Below, one piece after another: positions 1 through 8,199 of a stretch of 64,000 nt of DNA. Origin of the DNA: Arachnia propionica (GTDB lineage: Bacteria > Actinomycetota > Actinomycetes > Propionibacteriales > Propionibacteriaceae). The stretch covers positions 248,001 through 312,000 of the forward strand of contig NZ_RQZG01000001.1 of NCBI RefSeq assembly GCF_003859805.1, read 5' to 3'. A program made the position numbers and the translations under genes. Numbering within the stretch: the first letter of the stretch is position 1; the number at the start of each line of letters is the position of its first letter. The notes under the pieces were generated by a model. The model was not told where the DNA came from, searched no databases, and was given only the letters and a program-made list of their open reading frames with translations.

Positions 1-1379
1 GTGATCCGACCACCCAGCATCGTCCATCTCACCTCACCCGGTCGGGCGGCGATGACGAGGTCGGCTGTCTGCCCGACCTCCAGGTCGGTCCTCGACGACG
101 CGCGCAGGGCTGCTTCCAGCGGAAGTGCCTGGTCGGTCCGGAAGGGGCGCCGACAGGCGGCCTCCAGGGTGCGCCACGGGTCCAGCGGTGCCACGGGGGC
201 ATCCGATCCCAGCCGTAGGGCAGCGCCTGCCCTGAGCAGGTCGAGCATCGGGTAGGCCCGGTTGAGCGCGGTGGGCCAGATCCGTTCCACGACCCCGGCA
301 TCGTCGAGCTGGTGCTGGGGTTGGATGCTGGCGGCCACCCCGAGTGCCGCGAAACGGGGCAGGTCGGTGTGGCGCACGCACTGGGCGTGCTCCACGCTGC
401 CGCGAGCTCCAGTGACCTCGAAGGCGTTCAGCACCAGGTGACAGGCGGCATCCCCGATGGCGTGGACGGCGGCGTGCAATCCGGCCCGGTGGGCGCGGGC
501 CAGCAGTTCCTGCAGGTCTTCGGGCGCCAGGTTCACGCGGCCGTGGGGCAGACCCGGCAGGGGAGTGGGGTAGGGGTCGGTGCAGTGGGCGGTGCGGCTG
601 CCCATGGCACCGTCCGCGATGATCTTCAGTGCTCCGATCCGCACCCCGGGGGCGACCTCGTGGCCGTGGGGGAGCCCCAGGGCCAGCAGGTCGTCGAGGT
701 GTTCGGGATAGGTTGCGGCCTCGACGCGCAGGGCTGGGGTGCGCTGACCAGCTCGTCGTCGCCAGGCGGAAACGGCCCAGTCCATCTCCAAGTCGACGAT
801 GCCGACGATCCCACGCGCAGCCGCTTCCTGCTCGGCGGTCCGAACGGCCTCGTCGACGAGATCGGGCCGGGTGGCCATGATGTGGCGGATCGCGGCGAAG
901 GCCTCCTCCTCGACGAGGAAACCCGTGGGGTGCCGTGGCTGACCCGCCAGTGCCAGCCCTGTGGTGTTGCACCACAGGCTGTGCAGGTCACGCGACATCA
1001 ACGCCACGGGGAGCGCCGTCACCTCGTCGAGAGCCGGGGCGCTGGGAGGATCGGGCCAGGTGGCCGAACGGAACCCGAAGCCGATGAGATGGGTGGTCTG
1101 GGGAGTGATCGCATGCCGCACGGTGGCCAGGACCTCGGCCATGGAGGCGTCGGGGGAAAGAGGGAGGGCCTGGCCGATCAGCGCATGGGTGGAGAAGTGG
1201 ACGTGATGGTCCCACAGGCCCGGCCACAGCTCGGACCCATCGGCGTCGAGATCGCCGTCTGCCCGGCCGGTGCTGGGGGAGATGGCGGCGATGAGCCCGC
1301 CCGTGACGGTGACATCGACCAGCACGTCGCGCCACGCCCCGATGACAGGGCGGACCCGGGAGATGCGGTAGGACTGCAC
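1..1379 (-). CDS. YtcJ-type metal-dependent amidohydrolase, C-terminus cut by window edge
   Basis: Reading down from a GTG at 1379 gives about 459 uninterrupted residues that run off the window start, so the C-terminal end is missing. Visible hallmarks of the amidohydrolase (Amidohydro_3/YtcJ) family are the metal-binding HVH at residues 59-61 after the 'LWPGLWDH' turn, 'GALKIIADGAMGSRTA', 'HAAVHAIGDAA', 'SVEHAQC' and 'LRLGSDAPV'. The family hydrolyses amide or imide bonds of poorly defined small substrates in the cytoplasm, so the substrate cannot be named. The GTG is preceded 6 nt upstream by a TAGAAT hexamer, which suggests a leaderless mRNA. It is divergent from yggS with only 23 bp between them. 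Other frames here lack family motifs and are shadows. Confidence 0.85.
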   Translation of the reverse strand, partial: MQSYRISRVRPVIGAWRDVLVDVTVTGGLIAAISPSTGRADGDLDADGSELWPGLWDHHVHFSTHALIGQALPLSPDASMAEVLATVRHAITPQTTHLIGFGFRSATWPDPPSAPALDEVTALPVALMSRDLHSLWCNTTGLALAGQPRHPTGFLVEEEAFAAIRHIMATRPDLVDEAVRTAEQEAAARGIVGIVDLEMDWAVSAWRRRAGQRTPALRVEAATYPEHLDDLLALGLPHGHEVAPGVRIGALKIIADGAMGSRTAHCTDPYPTPLPGLPHGRVNLAPEDLQELLARAHRAGLHAAVHAIGDAACHLVLNAFEVTGARGSVEHAQCVRHTDLPRFAALGVAASIQPQHQLDDAGVVERIWPTALNRAYPMLDLLRAGAALRLGSDAPVAPLDPWRTLEAACRRPFRTDQALPLEAALRASSRTDLEVGQTADLVIAARPGEVRWTMLGGRI

Positions 1380-1385
1380 GCGGGA

Positions 1386-1395
1386 ATTCTAGACT
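1386..1395. promoter_or_regulatory. Overlapping divergent -10 boxes for two leaderless genes
   Basis: TAGACT (1390-1395, plus strand) ends 7 nt before the yggS GTG. TAGAAT (1391-1386, minus strand) ends 6 nt before the amidohydrolase GTG. The two hexamers share their first two base pairs (the palindromic TA at 1390-1391), so both genes would be transcribed from one nucleation point, with transcripts starting at or next to the start codon. Confidence 0.65.
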
Positions 1396-1402
1396 TGGCC
1401 TC

Positions 1403-2131
1403 GTGAACGAGATTGCCGCCAACCTGCGCACCATCGAGGAGCGGATCGCCGCTGCGGCCGCGCGGGTGGACCGGGACCCCGACGGGATCAGGCTGTTGCC
1501 CGTGACGAAGACCAAGCCGCCCGCCGCGGTGCTCGAGGCCCGGCGAGCGGGATACCGACGGTTCGGGGAGAACAAGGTCCAGGAGGCCATGGACAAGTGG
1601 GAGAGCCTGGCTGAGACTGACATCGAGTGGGCGGTGATCGGACACCTGCAGACCAACAAGGCCAGGTACGTGGCCCGCTTCGCCACCGAGTTCCAAGCCC
1701 TGGACTCGCTGCGGGTGGCGCACGAGCTGGATCGCCGACTCCAGCAGGCGGGACGCCGTCTCGAGGTGCTCATCCAGGTCAACAGCTCCGGGGAGGAGCA
1801 GAAGTTCGGGCTCGATCCGGGGGAGGTGGTCGCCTTCGCCCGGCAGCTGAGTACCTTCGACACGCTGGAGGTGCGAGGACTGATGACCCTGGCCGTGTTC
1901 TCCTCGGATCAGGAGCAGGTCTCGCAGTGTTTCCGCCGCATGCAGGAGGTGCAGCGCGAGTTGCAGCAGGCGACGGGGGAGCCGTGGCCGGAACTGTCCA
2001 TGGGCATGTCTGGTGACTTCGAACTGGCCATCGAGCACGGCGCCACCTGCGTGCGTGTGGGTCAGGCGATCTTCGGCAACCGACTCGACCCCAACCACTA
2101 CTGGCCGGGCAGCATGCCTGTTCAGAGCTGA
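1403..2131 (+). CDS. yggS: Pyridoxal phosphate homeostasis protein, YggS/PROSC family
   Basis: A 242-residue protein of the usual YggS length, an alanine-racemase-like TIM barrel that binds PLP in the cytoplasm and buffers vitamin B6 and amino-acid pools. The PLP lysine is K36 in 'LLPVTKTKPP'. Other family blocks are 'FGENKVQEAMDKW', 'WAVIGHLQTNKARYVA', 'LIQVNSSGEEQKFG', 'RGLMTLAV' and the C-terminal 'SMGMSGDFELAIEHGATCVRVGQAIFG' region, which contacts the phosphate. In many actinobacteria yggS lies with sepF and ftsZ; here it stands alone, divergent from an amidohydrolase. The GTG start lies 7 nt after TAGACT with no ribosome-binding site, consistent with leaderless translation. The stop overlaps the convergent small ORF by 10 bp. 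Confidence 0.93.
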   Translation: MNEIAANLRTIEERIAAAAARVDRDPDGIRLLPVTKTKPPAAVLEARRAGYRRFGENKVQEAMDKWESLAETDIEWAVIGHLQTNKARYVARFATEFQALDSLRVAHELDRRLQQAGRRLEVLIQVNSSGEEQKFGLDPGEVVAFARQLSTFDTLEVRGLMTLAVFSSDQEQVSQCFRRMQEVQRELQQATGEPWPELSMGMSGDFELAIEHGATCVRVGQAIFGNRLDPNHYWPGSMPVQS

Positions 2132-2532
2132 GCCCTGAAGGTGGTGTGGTCCTGCTTCTTGTCGTGGAAGAAGCTCAGTTCACGCCATGACCCCTCGGGA
2201 CAGTTGAACCCCACCCACGCAAGGCCGTGCACGGTGTGGGGCAGCGACGGGTGGCGCCTGCGGAACCGCTTCACCTGCAGCAGGCTCATCACGCTGTCGG
2301 GGTCGAAGCAACCGTCGAAGGACACGACCAGCGAGACCGTGGTCAGGAACAGTCGGCACGGCAGCCCGAGGAACTCCAGACCTGCTGCGTACCGGTGGCG
2401 ATCGTCCTCAAGGGCGACGAACTGTGGTCCGGTCAGTACTGACCGCAGCTGACCCGCATTGCTGAGGTCCAGGGTGAGGCGGTCGCCGATACGCGCCACC
2501 GGGCGGTCGACGAGCACGGTGAGCTTGTCCAT
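2122..2532 (-). CDS. Conserved-looking hypothetical protein, 136 aa
   Basis: I do not recognise the family. The protein is soluble, has no signal peptide or membrane segment, and reads as a plausible mixed alpha/beta domain ('LDLSNAGQLRSVLTGPQFVALEDD', 'RFRRRHPSLPHTVHGLAWVGFN' regions). It begins 3 nt after the GH3 stop codon and is almost certainly translated from the same mRNA, so a role connected to the glycosidase is possible but not shown by the sequence. The 3' end overlaps yggS, which is convergent. Codon use looks like that of its neighbours. Confidence 0.6.
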   Translation of the reverse strand: MDKLTVLVDRPVARIGDRLTLDLSNAGQLRSVLTGPQFVALEDDRHRYAAGLEFLGLPCRLFLTTVSLVVSFDGCFDPDSVMSLLQVKRFRRRHPSLPHTVHGLAWVGFNCPEGSWRELSFFHDKKQDHTTFRAQL

Positions 2533-2535
2533 GGA

Positions 2536-4815
2536 TCAGGCCCCGAACCGGGCGACGAGGTCATCGAGCTGCGTCGCCGTGGGCTGGTTGAACATCAACG
2601 TCGCCTTGCAGGCCGGCAGATCGAGGAGGAAGAAGGCCTCGGGGTTGATCTCACCCGGGCCGTCCATGAGTTTCCCGAACTCACCCAGGGCCTCACGCAT
2701 CGTGGGCCAGGCCATCGGATCGGCCCTCCACTCCCGGAGCGTGGACCAGTGGGTGAGAGGTGGGCGCAGTGACGGCGCGGTGATCGTGGCCGTCGCACTG
2801 AGTCTGATGTCGGCCGAGGACTCACCGATCTCCACGGTGACCGGTCCGGGTTCGACCTGCCAGCTGTGCGACAAGGTGTGCCACAGCGACATGGTGCGTC
2901 GATCCACGGTGATCGTGACCGGCTCGGACTTCCCGGGTTCGAGGCCGAGCCGGGAGAACCCCCGCAGTTCGCGTACCGGACGGGTGAAGGCGGAGGTGGG
3001 GTGGCCGAGGTAGAGCTGTGGCACGGCCACACCGTGACGATCACCGCTGTTGGTCACCGTGAACGTGACTCGCAGCACGGGGGCGGTGAGCGGCAGTTCC
3101 GGGGTCACCTCGGCCGCCTCGACCACCAGATCCGAGTAGCTGAAGCTGGTGTAGGTCAGGCCATGACCGAAGGGGAAGGATGGATGGGCGCCAAGGGCCT
3201 GGAGGCCGCGGTATCCGATGAAGAGCCCCTCCCCGTAGCGCACGACGCCGTTCTCCCCGGGGAAGTTCAGCTGGGCGGGCAACTGCTCCACGCGCAGCGG
3301 GATGGTCTCCGCAAGGCGGCCTGACGGTGAGACCTCCCCGGTGAGGAGGCGGGCAGCACCCTCGCCTCCGCCCTGGCCGCCCAACCACAGCTCCAGGATG
3401 GCATCGGCGGCATGCTGCCAGGGCGCGGTGGCCACGGCTGACCCGTTGGCGAGCAGCACCACGGTGCGCTCGGCCACCTCTGACACCTCACGAAGCAGCC
3501 GGACGTGGCTGGCAGGCAGATCGATGTGGTTGCGGTCGTAGCCCTCGGACTCGTCGGCGGAGGGCAACCCCAGCACCAGGACGGCGGTACGTCCCCGGGC
3601 CGCTGTCGCCGCGGCTCGGCGCAGGACCTCGTCATCGCTCCCGGCCGTGGGGGAGTCGGCCAGGACGTAACCCGGTTCGAAGGGCACCGCGGCCCGTTCC
3701 CGGAGTGCCTCCAGGATGCTCACGAGCCGCGTCGGGTTGACCCGCGACGACCCGGCCCCCTGATACCTGGAGGTCCGGGCGAGTTCCCCGATGATGACGA
3801 CGTCGTCGAGCCCTGAGAGGGGGAGGGTCTCCTGGTCGTTCTTCAACAGCACGGCGGAGGCGGCAGCAGCGCGGCAGGCGAGGTCGTGGTGGGCATCAAG
3901 ATCAGGGGTGTTCCCGTCCGAGGGCTGGTGATGCCGTGCCACGAGGCGGAGCACCCGGGCGACCGCACGGTCCAGTGTGTCCTCGGACAGGTCTCCTCGA
4001 CGTACGGCCTCGGCCACCCGATGGTCGTTGAGTCCCTGCGAGGAGGGCATCTCCAGGTCCAGGCCACCGCGAACCCCTGCCACCCGGTCGTTGACGGCAC
4101 CCCAGTCGGTCATCACCAGACCGTCGAACCCCCACTCGTCGCGCAACACCCGGGTGAGCAACCACGGGTTCTCCGACGAGTAGGCACCGTTGATGCGGTT
4201 GTACGAACACATCAGCGTGGCCGGGTTCGCTGTGGTGACGACACGTTCGAACGGGGCCAGGTAGATCTCACGGAGAGTGCGCTCGTCCACCTCGACGTTG
4301 ATGCGCATCCGGTCGGTCTCCTGGTTGTTGGCGGCGAAGTGCTTGACGGAGGTGCCGATGCCCTCGGCCTCGATGCCTCGGACCAGACAGGCCGCAAGTT
4401 CCCCGGCCAGCAGAGGATCCTCGGAGAAGTATTCGAAATTGCGTCCGCACAGGGGAGTGCGCTTGATGTTGACCCCGGGTCCCAGCAGCACGTGCACGCC
4501 GAGCACCCGGCACTCCCAGCCGAGGGCATGGCCGATCTCGGCGACGAGGTCCCGGTCCCAGGTCGAGGCCAGCCCAGCAGCGGTCGGGAAACAGGTGGCC
4601 GGCATCGCGTTGCCGACATCGAGGTCCTCGGAGGTCTGTGACTGTTTCCGAACTCCGTGCGGGCCGTCGGTCAGCATGAGCGCCGGGATGTCGAGCCGCT
4701 CGATCGGTTCGGTGTGCCAGAAGTCGCTGCCTGAGAGCAGGGAGCACTTTTCTTCGAGGGTGAGCCGGTCCAGGAGCTGGGGGATCGCGTCGTCGTCGAA
4801 CACGACCTCCAGCAT
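2536..4815 (-). CDS. Glycoside hydrolase family 3, beta-glucosidase-like
   Basis: A 759-residue protein from the ATG at 4815; the frame stays open upstream, but the homology-like sequence begins at 'MLEVVFDDD' followed by 'LTLEEKCSLLSGSDFWHTE', a typical GH3 opening. The order is GH3 N-terminal barrel, with 'LTDGPHGVRKQ', 'LLGPGVNIKRTPLCGRNFEYFSEDP' (split here), 'KHFAANNQE' and the nucleophile Asp in 'GLVMTDWGAV'. The GH3 C-terminal domain follows, with the acid/base region 'ADESEGYDR', then a fibronectin-III-like domain ('PQLYLGHP', 'RELRGFSRLGLEPG'). There is no signal peptide, so it is probably cytoplasmic, cleaving imported beta-linked glucosides or xylosides; the exact sugar is not predictable. 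It is followed by a small unknown ORF. Confidence 0.88.
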   Translation of the reverse strand: MLEVVFDDDAIPQLLDRLTLEEKCSLLSGSDFWHTEPIERLDIPALMLTDGPHGVRKQSQTSEDLDVGNAMPATCFPTAAGLASTWDRDLVAEIGHALGWECRVLGVHVLLGPGVNIKRTPLCGRNFEYFSEDPLLAGELAACLVRGIEAEGIGTSVKHFAANNQETDRMRINVEVDERTLREIYLAPFERVVTTANPATLMCSYNRINGAYSSENPWLLTRVLRDEWGFDGLVMTDWGAVNDRVAGVRGGLDLEMPSSQGLNDHRVAEAVRRGDLSEDTLDRAVARVLRLVARHHQPSDGNTPDLDAHHDLACRAAAASAVLLKNDQETLPLSGLDDVVIIGELARTSRYQGAGSSRVNPTRLVSILEALRERAAVPFEPGYVLADSPTAGSDDEVLRRAAATAARGRTAVLVLGLPSADESEGYDRNHIDLPASHVRLLREVSEVAERTVVLLANGSAVATAPWQHAADAILELWLGGQGGGEGAARLLTGEVSPSGRLAETIPLRVEQLPAQLNFPGENGVVRYGEGLFIGYRGLQALGAHPSFPFGHGLTYTSFSYSDLVVEAAEVTPELPLTAPVLRVTFTVTNSGDRHGVAVPQLYLGHPTSAFTRPVRELRGFSRLGLEPGKSEPVTITVDRRTMSLWHTLSHSWQVEPGPVTVEIGESSADIRLSATATITAPSLRPPLTHWSTLREWRADPMAWPTMREALGEFGKLMDGPGEINPEAFFLLDLPACKATLMFNQPTATQLDDLVARFGA

Positions 4816-4830
4816 GACGGACGACCACCC

Positions 4831-4866
4831 GGACAACAAAATGACATAATATACATTATCGGACAA
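4831..4866. promoter_or_regulatory. AT-rich inverted repeat between GH3 gene and eis
   Basis: In a GC-rich setting the 90-bp divergent gap holds an AT-rich core. The inverted repeat ATAAT-ATAC-ATTAT lies at 4846-4859, flanked by two direct copies of GGACAA at 4831-4836 and 4861-4866, 30 bp apart. It is probably the promoter/operator region of the glycosidase gene. A sugar-responsive repressor site is a guess; no regulator gene is adjacent. Confidence 0.4.
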
Positions 4867-4893
4867 TTTGGGAGGGAGTGCTGGCGGAGGGGA

Positions 4894-4899
4894 TAGGGT
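4894..4899 (+). promoter_or_regulatory. -10 box TAGGGT, leaderless eis
   Basis: TAGGGT ends 6 nt before the GTG of the Eis-type gene, matching the leaderless layout of other genes in this window. There is no ribosome-binding site between the hexamer and the start. Confidence 0.5.
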
Positions 4900-4905
4900 T
4901 GGGCC

Positions 4906-6171
4906 GTGCTCGAACCCTATCGCCTGGAGACCCTGCCACTGGAGACCGCGGACGACGACCCACGTTGGGCGGCCTACCTCGACCTGTTCGGCAATGCGTT
5001 CCTCGGCCCGCGACCCACGGAGGGAGAACTGGAGCTCTACAGGGAGAACCAGCGGGCTGACCTGGCGACGCTCTGCATGGTCACCACCGAGGGTCCCGGA
5101 CTCGAGGGCCGACAACCCGTGGCAGGTCTCGCATGGGGTGGCATCAAGGTCAACTGTGGGCGCGATCCGGTCTCGGCGATGGTGGTCAAGACCGTTGCCG
5201 TGCGTTCCACCCATCGCCGCAAGGGTCTGGCGCGGGCGATGATGCAGCACAACCTGACCCTCGCACGGGACAAGGGACACGCCCTGGCGGTGCTCACCGC
5301 GAGTGAGGCCACCATCTACGGACGTTTCGGCTTCGGCATCGCCGATCGTCACGAGAGCTGGGAGATCGATGCCCGGCGGTTCGCCCTGCGGCCGGATGTG
5401 GACGTGGCCCCCGGCCGTTGTGAGTTGCTCTCCCCTGCCCGTGCGGCAGATGTTTTCGAACGGGTGACCGCGGCCTGTCTCGCGGTCCAGCGTGGCTCAC
5501 ACTCCCCACTGAACGTCCACCGCCGGCGTGCGGTGGGGCGCACGGCCGACGGGGAGGACCGTGCGCTGCGCTACCTCGTGCATCACGACCCGGACGGGGT
5601 CGCGGACGGTTTCGCCACCTTCACCCACGGCCAGTGGCCTGATGTGCCGGATGGTGATCCCGCCCCCATGGAGGTGACCGCACTCTGGGCACCCACCCCT
5701 GCCATCGGACGCGCCCTCTGGCGTGGTCTGGTGGAGATCGATCTCGTGACGAGAATCCGGTACGACTTCATGCCACGAGGCGACTCTCTGCCGTATTCGC
5801 TCGTCGACAGCTGGGCCATCAAGCGCAGATCCACCCGCGACGGGGTGTGGCTGCGCATCCTCGACCTGCCCTCGGCGATCGCCCAACGGGGCTTCGATGC
5901 CGACGGCGAGATCACGCTCCGGGTCGTCGATCCGATGGGATTCTGCGACGGCACCTGGCGCATCCGTGCCGAGGAAGGCGTGGCAACGGCGGAGCCCACC
6001 ACTGACTTCCCCACCGTCGAACTGGCCGTGGACACCCTGGCCAGACTCTGGCACGGGGATGTCACCGCGCGGGAACTGGCCCGCGCCGGGCTGGTCAGGG
6101 GGGAGGGCGTGGCGGCCCTGAGTGATCTCTTCGCGACCCACACTCCCCCGGTGAACCTGATCCACTTCTGA
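4906..6171 (+). CDS. Eis-type GNAT N-acetyltransferase
   Basis: 421 residues, the usual length of the Eis family (enhanced intracellular survival), whose members acetylate amines, including aminoglycosides and protein lysines, using acetyl-CoA. The first GNAT domain carries the CoA-binding signature 'TVAVRSTHRRKGLARAMM' around residues 90-108 and 'TASEATIYGRFGFG'. A second degenerate GNAT domain follows, then a sterol-carrier-protein-like C-terminal domain ('LRVVDPMGFCDGTWRI', 'ELARAGLVRGEG'). The protein ends in '...NLIHF'; a free C-terminal Phe carboxylate is part of the Eis catalytic site. Leaderless GTG start. Whether it confers aminoglycoside resistance cannot be told from sequence; the natural substrate is unknown. 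Confidence 0.88.
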   Translation: MLEPYRLETLPLETADDDPRWAAYLDLFGNAFLGPRPTEGELELYRENQRADLATLCMVTTEGPGLEGRQPVAGLAWGGIKVNCGRDPVSAMVVKTVAVRSTHRRKGLARAMMQHNLTLARDKGHALAVLTASEATIYGRFGFGIADRHESWEIDARRFALRPDVDVAPGRCELLSPARAADVFERVTAACLAVQRGSHSPLNVHRRRAVGRTADGEDRALRYLVHHDPDGVADGFATFTHGQWPDVPDGDPAPMEVTALWAPTPAIGRALWRGLVEIDLVTRIRYDFMPRGDSLPYSLVDSWAIKRRSTRDGVWLRILDLPSAIAQRGFDADGEITLRVVDPMGFCDGTWRIRAEEGVATAEPTTDFPTVELAVDTLARLWHGDVTARELARAGLVRGEGVAALSDLFATHTPPVNLIHF

Positions 6172-6176
6172 GCGCA

Positions 6177-6440
6177 TCAGGCCAGGGAGAGGAACAGCTT
6201 CTCCAACTTCTCCGGGTCGAGCGTGGCACCGGTGGGGTCCTTGGCGAGGCACTCACGCATGCTGTGGGCGATGATCTTGTACCCTGCCCGGTCGATGGCC
6301 TTGGCGACGGCGGCGAGCTGGGTCAGCACCTCGTCGCACTCCCGGCCCTGCTCGATCATGCGGATGACGGCACCGAGCTGACCGTACGCCCGCTTCAGAC
6401 GCAGCAGCGCCGGTGACATGTCCTCCGGGTCGAGGCGCAT
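6177..6440 (-). CDS. CsoR-family metal- or sulfur-sensing repressor
   Basis: 87 residues, all-helical CsoR/RcnR/CstR family (DUF156), starting at the ATG at 6440, whose A is also the last base of the upstream gene's TGA (TGATG). Two conserved cysteines are present: C35 ('GRECDEVL') and C64 ('MRECLA'). The Cu(I) histidine of classical CsoR lies four residues before the second Cys; here that position is Ser60 and the nearest His is H59, one residue off. This could mean a CstR-like persulfide sensor or altered metal geometry. A CsoR-type box lies in the operon promoter, so the protein is probably autoregulatory. No copper ATPase is adjacent. Confidence 0.85.
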   Translation of the reverse strand: MRLDPEDMSPALLRLKRAYGQLGAVIRMIEQGRECDEVLTQLAAVAKAIDRAGYKIIAHSMRECLAKDPTGATLDPEKLEKLFLSLA

Positions 6441-6604
6441 CAGCGCTTGCCCAGCAGTTTCGAGATGACCCCTGAGGGCTGGGTGCCCTGATCGCAGACG
6501 CAGCGCTCGGACGCGGGCACTCCGGCGAGGGCCTGTTCGACGTGCTGCCCGCAGCCGGCCCAGGTGGGCTTGTGGCACTCCTTGCAGGTGACCTTGCGGC
6601 ACAT
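6440..6604 (-). CDS. 54-aa cysteine-rich small protein
   Basis: The protein has six cysteines (2, 7, 10, 18, 35, 37) and two histidines (11, 21) in 54 residues: 'MCRKVTCKECHKPTWAGCGQ' then a C-x-C near residue 36. The pattern CxxCH and CxC suggests it binds a metal (zinc or copper) or carries reactive thiols. Very similar short proteins occur in many actinobacteria, usually annotated as hypothetical. It is the first gene of the CsoR unit and overlaps csoR by one base, so it is the most direct target of that repressor. The start at 6604 is chosen because upstream codons run through the promoter and CsoR box. Confidence 0.75.
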   Translation of the reverse strand: MCRKVTCKECHKPTWAGCGQHVEQALAGVPASERCVCDQGTQPSGVISKLLGKR

Positions 6605-6644
6605 GGTTGCTCCGATTCGTCGACGGCTGGTTGCCGCAAGGATA

Positions 6645-6658
6645 TACCCCAGGGGGTA
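6645..6658. promoter_or_regulatory. CsoR-type operator
   Basis: TACCCC-A-GGGGGTA is the G/C-tract palindrome with flanking TA that CsoR/CstR tetramers recognise. On the minus strand it is followed directly by TATATC (6646-6641), which would serve as the -10 box, so repressor binding would block RNA polymerase for the Cys-rich gene and csoR. Confidence 0.75.
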
Positions 6659-6721
6659 CTGTGGCAAGGAATCTGGAACGGCCGCCCCCGGGCGGGAGCG
6701 GCCGTCGGGTGACCACACGAC

Positions 6722-8125
6722 TCAGAAGTTGATCATGTGCCCGCCGATCCCGTGGGCGGCCTCCTTGATGGCCTCCGAGAGAGTGGGATGGGCGTGCACG
6801 GCGGCGGCGATCTCGTCGGTGGTCAGATCGAACTGCTGGGCCAGGATCAGCTCGGGCAGCAGTTCTGTCACGTCCGGGCCGATCATGTGGGCACCGAGGA
6901 GCTCGTTGTACCGCGCGTCGGCGACGATCTTGACGAAGCCGATCCCCTCCCCCAGCCCCCAGGCCTTGCCGTTGGCGGCGAACGGGAACTTCGAGACCTT
7001 CACCTCGTACCCCTTGTCCTTGGCCTGCTGCTCGGTGTAGCCGAAGGAGGCGATCTGGGGCTGGCAGTAGGTGGCGCGCGGGATCATGTCGTAGTTGACC
7101 GGATGGGTCTCCACTCCCGCGATGGTCTCGGCGGCCACCATGCCCTGGGCCTCCGCGACATGGGCGAGCATCATCTTGGCGGTGCAGTCACCGATGGCGT
7201 AGACACCGGGGACACTGGTGCGCATGTTCTCGTCCACGGCGATGGCGCCGCGTTCGGTCAGTGCCACACCCGTGCGCTCCAGCCCGTAGCCCTCGGTGCG
7301 CGGGGCGAAGCCGACGGCGGAGAGGAAACGCTCGGCCTCCAGCACCGTCGACTCACCACCCTTGGCCGGGCTGACGGTCACCTTCACCCCGTCTCCGGTG
7401 TCCTCGATCCCCTCGACCTTCGTGCCCACCAGCACGTCGATGCCCAGTTTCTTGTAGGCCTTGGTCAGCTCGGCCGAGATCTCGGCGTCCTCGTTCGGCA
7501 CCATCCGGTCGGCGTACTCCACGATGGTCACCTGCGTGCCGTAGGAACGCAGCACGTAGGCGAACTCGGTGCCGATCGCACCCGAACCTCCGATGATGAT
7601 CGACCTGGGAGCGGTTTCGGAGAGGATCTGCTCCTCATAGGTGACGACGTTCTTCGACACCTCGGTGCCCGGGAGCATCCGCGTGACGGAACCAGCGGCG
7701 ATGATGATGTTGCGGCCCCGCACCTGCGTGGTCTTCCCGGAGTCGTCCGCGACATCGATGGTGTGGGAGTCCACGAAGGTGCCCCAGCCGTCGAACTCGG
7801 TGATCTTGTTCTTCTTCATCAAGAAGTGGATGCCCTTGGTCATCCGCTCGGAGACCTGACGACTGCGGCTGAAGGCCTTCCCGTAGTCAACCGTGATGTC
7901 CCCCGAGATGCCGAAGGTGTCGGCCTCTTGGGTGACGATGTGGGCCAGTTCGGCGTTGCGCAGGAGCGACTTCGTCGGGATGCAGCCCACGTTGAGGCAG
8001 ACGCCGCCCCAGTAACGCTTCTCGATGATGGCGGTCTTCAGGCCCAGCTGAGCGGCGCGAATGGCGGCGACGTAGCCGCCCGGGCCGGCGCCGAGAACGA
8101 TGACATCAAACTCTTGCGAACTCAT
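6722..8125 (-). CDS. lpdA: Dihydrolipoamide dehydrogenase (E3)
   Basis: 467 residues from the ATG at 8125. It reoxidises dihydrolipoamide of the 2-oxoacid dehydrogenase complexes (and glycine cleavage) with NAD+. Motifs: FAD-binding '[17 protein letters not shown]', redox disulfide '[15 protein letters not shown]', NAD-binding '[20 protein letters not shown]', second FAD motif '[16 protein letters not shown]', and the C-terminal His-Glu base in '[13 protein letters not shown]'. No complex subunits are adjacent. TAGAGT lies 7 nt before the ATG (8138-8133), with no ribosome-binding site, so the mRNA is probably leaderless. It is divergent from the HTH-MurA gene, whose operator lies about 50 bp upstream. 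Confidence 0.95.
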   Translation of the reverse strand: MSSQEFDVIVLGAGPGGYVAAIRAAQLGLKTAIIEKRYWGGVCLNVGCIPTKSLLRNAELAHIVTQEADTFGISGDITVDYGKAFSRSRQVSERMTKGIHFLMKKNKITEFDGWGTFVDSHTIDVADDSGKTTQVRGRNIIIAAGSVTRMLPGTEVSKNVVTYEEQILSETAPRSIIIGGSGAIGTEFAYVLRSYGTQVTIVEYADRMVPNEDAEISAELTKAYKKLGIDVLVGTKVEGIEDTGDGVKVTVSPAKGGESTVLEAERFLSAVGFAPRTEGYGLERTGVALTERGAIAVDENMRTSVPGVYAIGDCTAKMMLAHVAEAQGMVAAETIAGVETHPVNYDMIPRATYCQPQIASFGYTEQQAKDKGYEVKVSKFPFAANGKAWGLGEGIGFVKIVADARYNELLGAHMIGPDVTELLPELILAQQFDLTTDEIAAAVHAHPTLSEAIKEAAHGIGGHMINF

Positions 8126-8132
8126 GTCCCCC

Positions 8133-8138
8133 ACTCTA
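8133..8138 (-). promoter_or_regulatory. -10 box TAGAGT, leaderless lpdA
   Basis: Minus-strand TAGAGT separated by 7 nt from the lpdA ATG; no Shine-Dalgarno sequence between. Confidence 0.55.
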
Positions 8139-8173
8139 GTGCTCCAGTGGTGGGCGGCACGTGTGTCACGCAC

Positions 8174-8193
8174 TATCTCAAATATGAGATACT
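8174..8193. promoter_or_regulatory. Inverted repeat over the -10 box of the HTH-MurA gene
   Basis: TATCTCA-AATA-TGAGATA (8174-8191) is a perfect 7-bp inverted repeat. Its right arm overlaps the putative -10 hexamer GATACT (8188-8193), which ends 6 nt before the ATG. A gene whose product starts with a XRE DNA-binding domain makes this a likely autoregulatory operator; lpdA, divergent, may also be affected. Confidence 0.6.
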
Positions 8194-8199
8194 CACTGC

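Noticed and set aside
4816-5352. N-terminal extension of the GH3 protein by 179 residues
   Set aside because: It would run antisense through the start of eis and through the AT-rich promoter region; GH3 similarity begins at the ATG at 4815.
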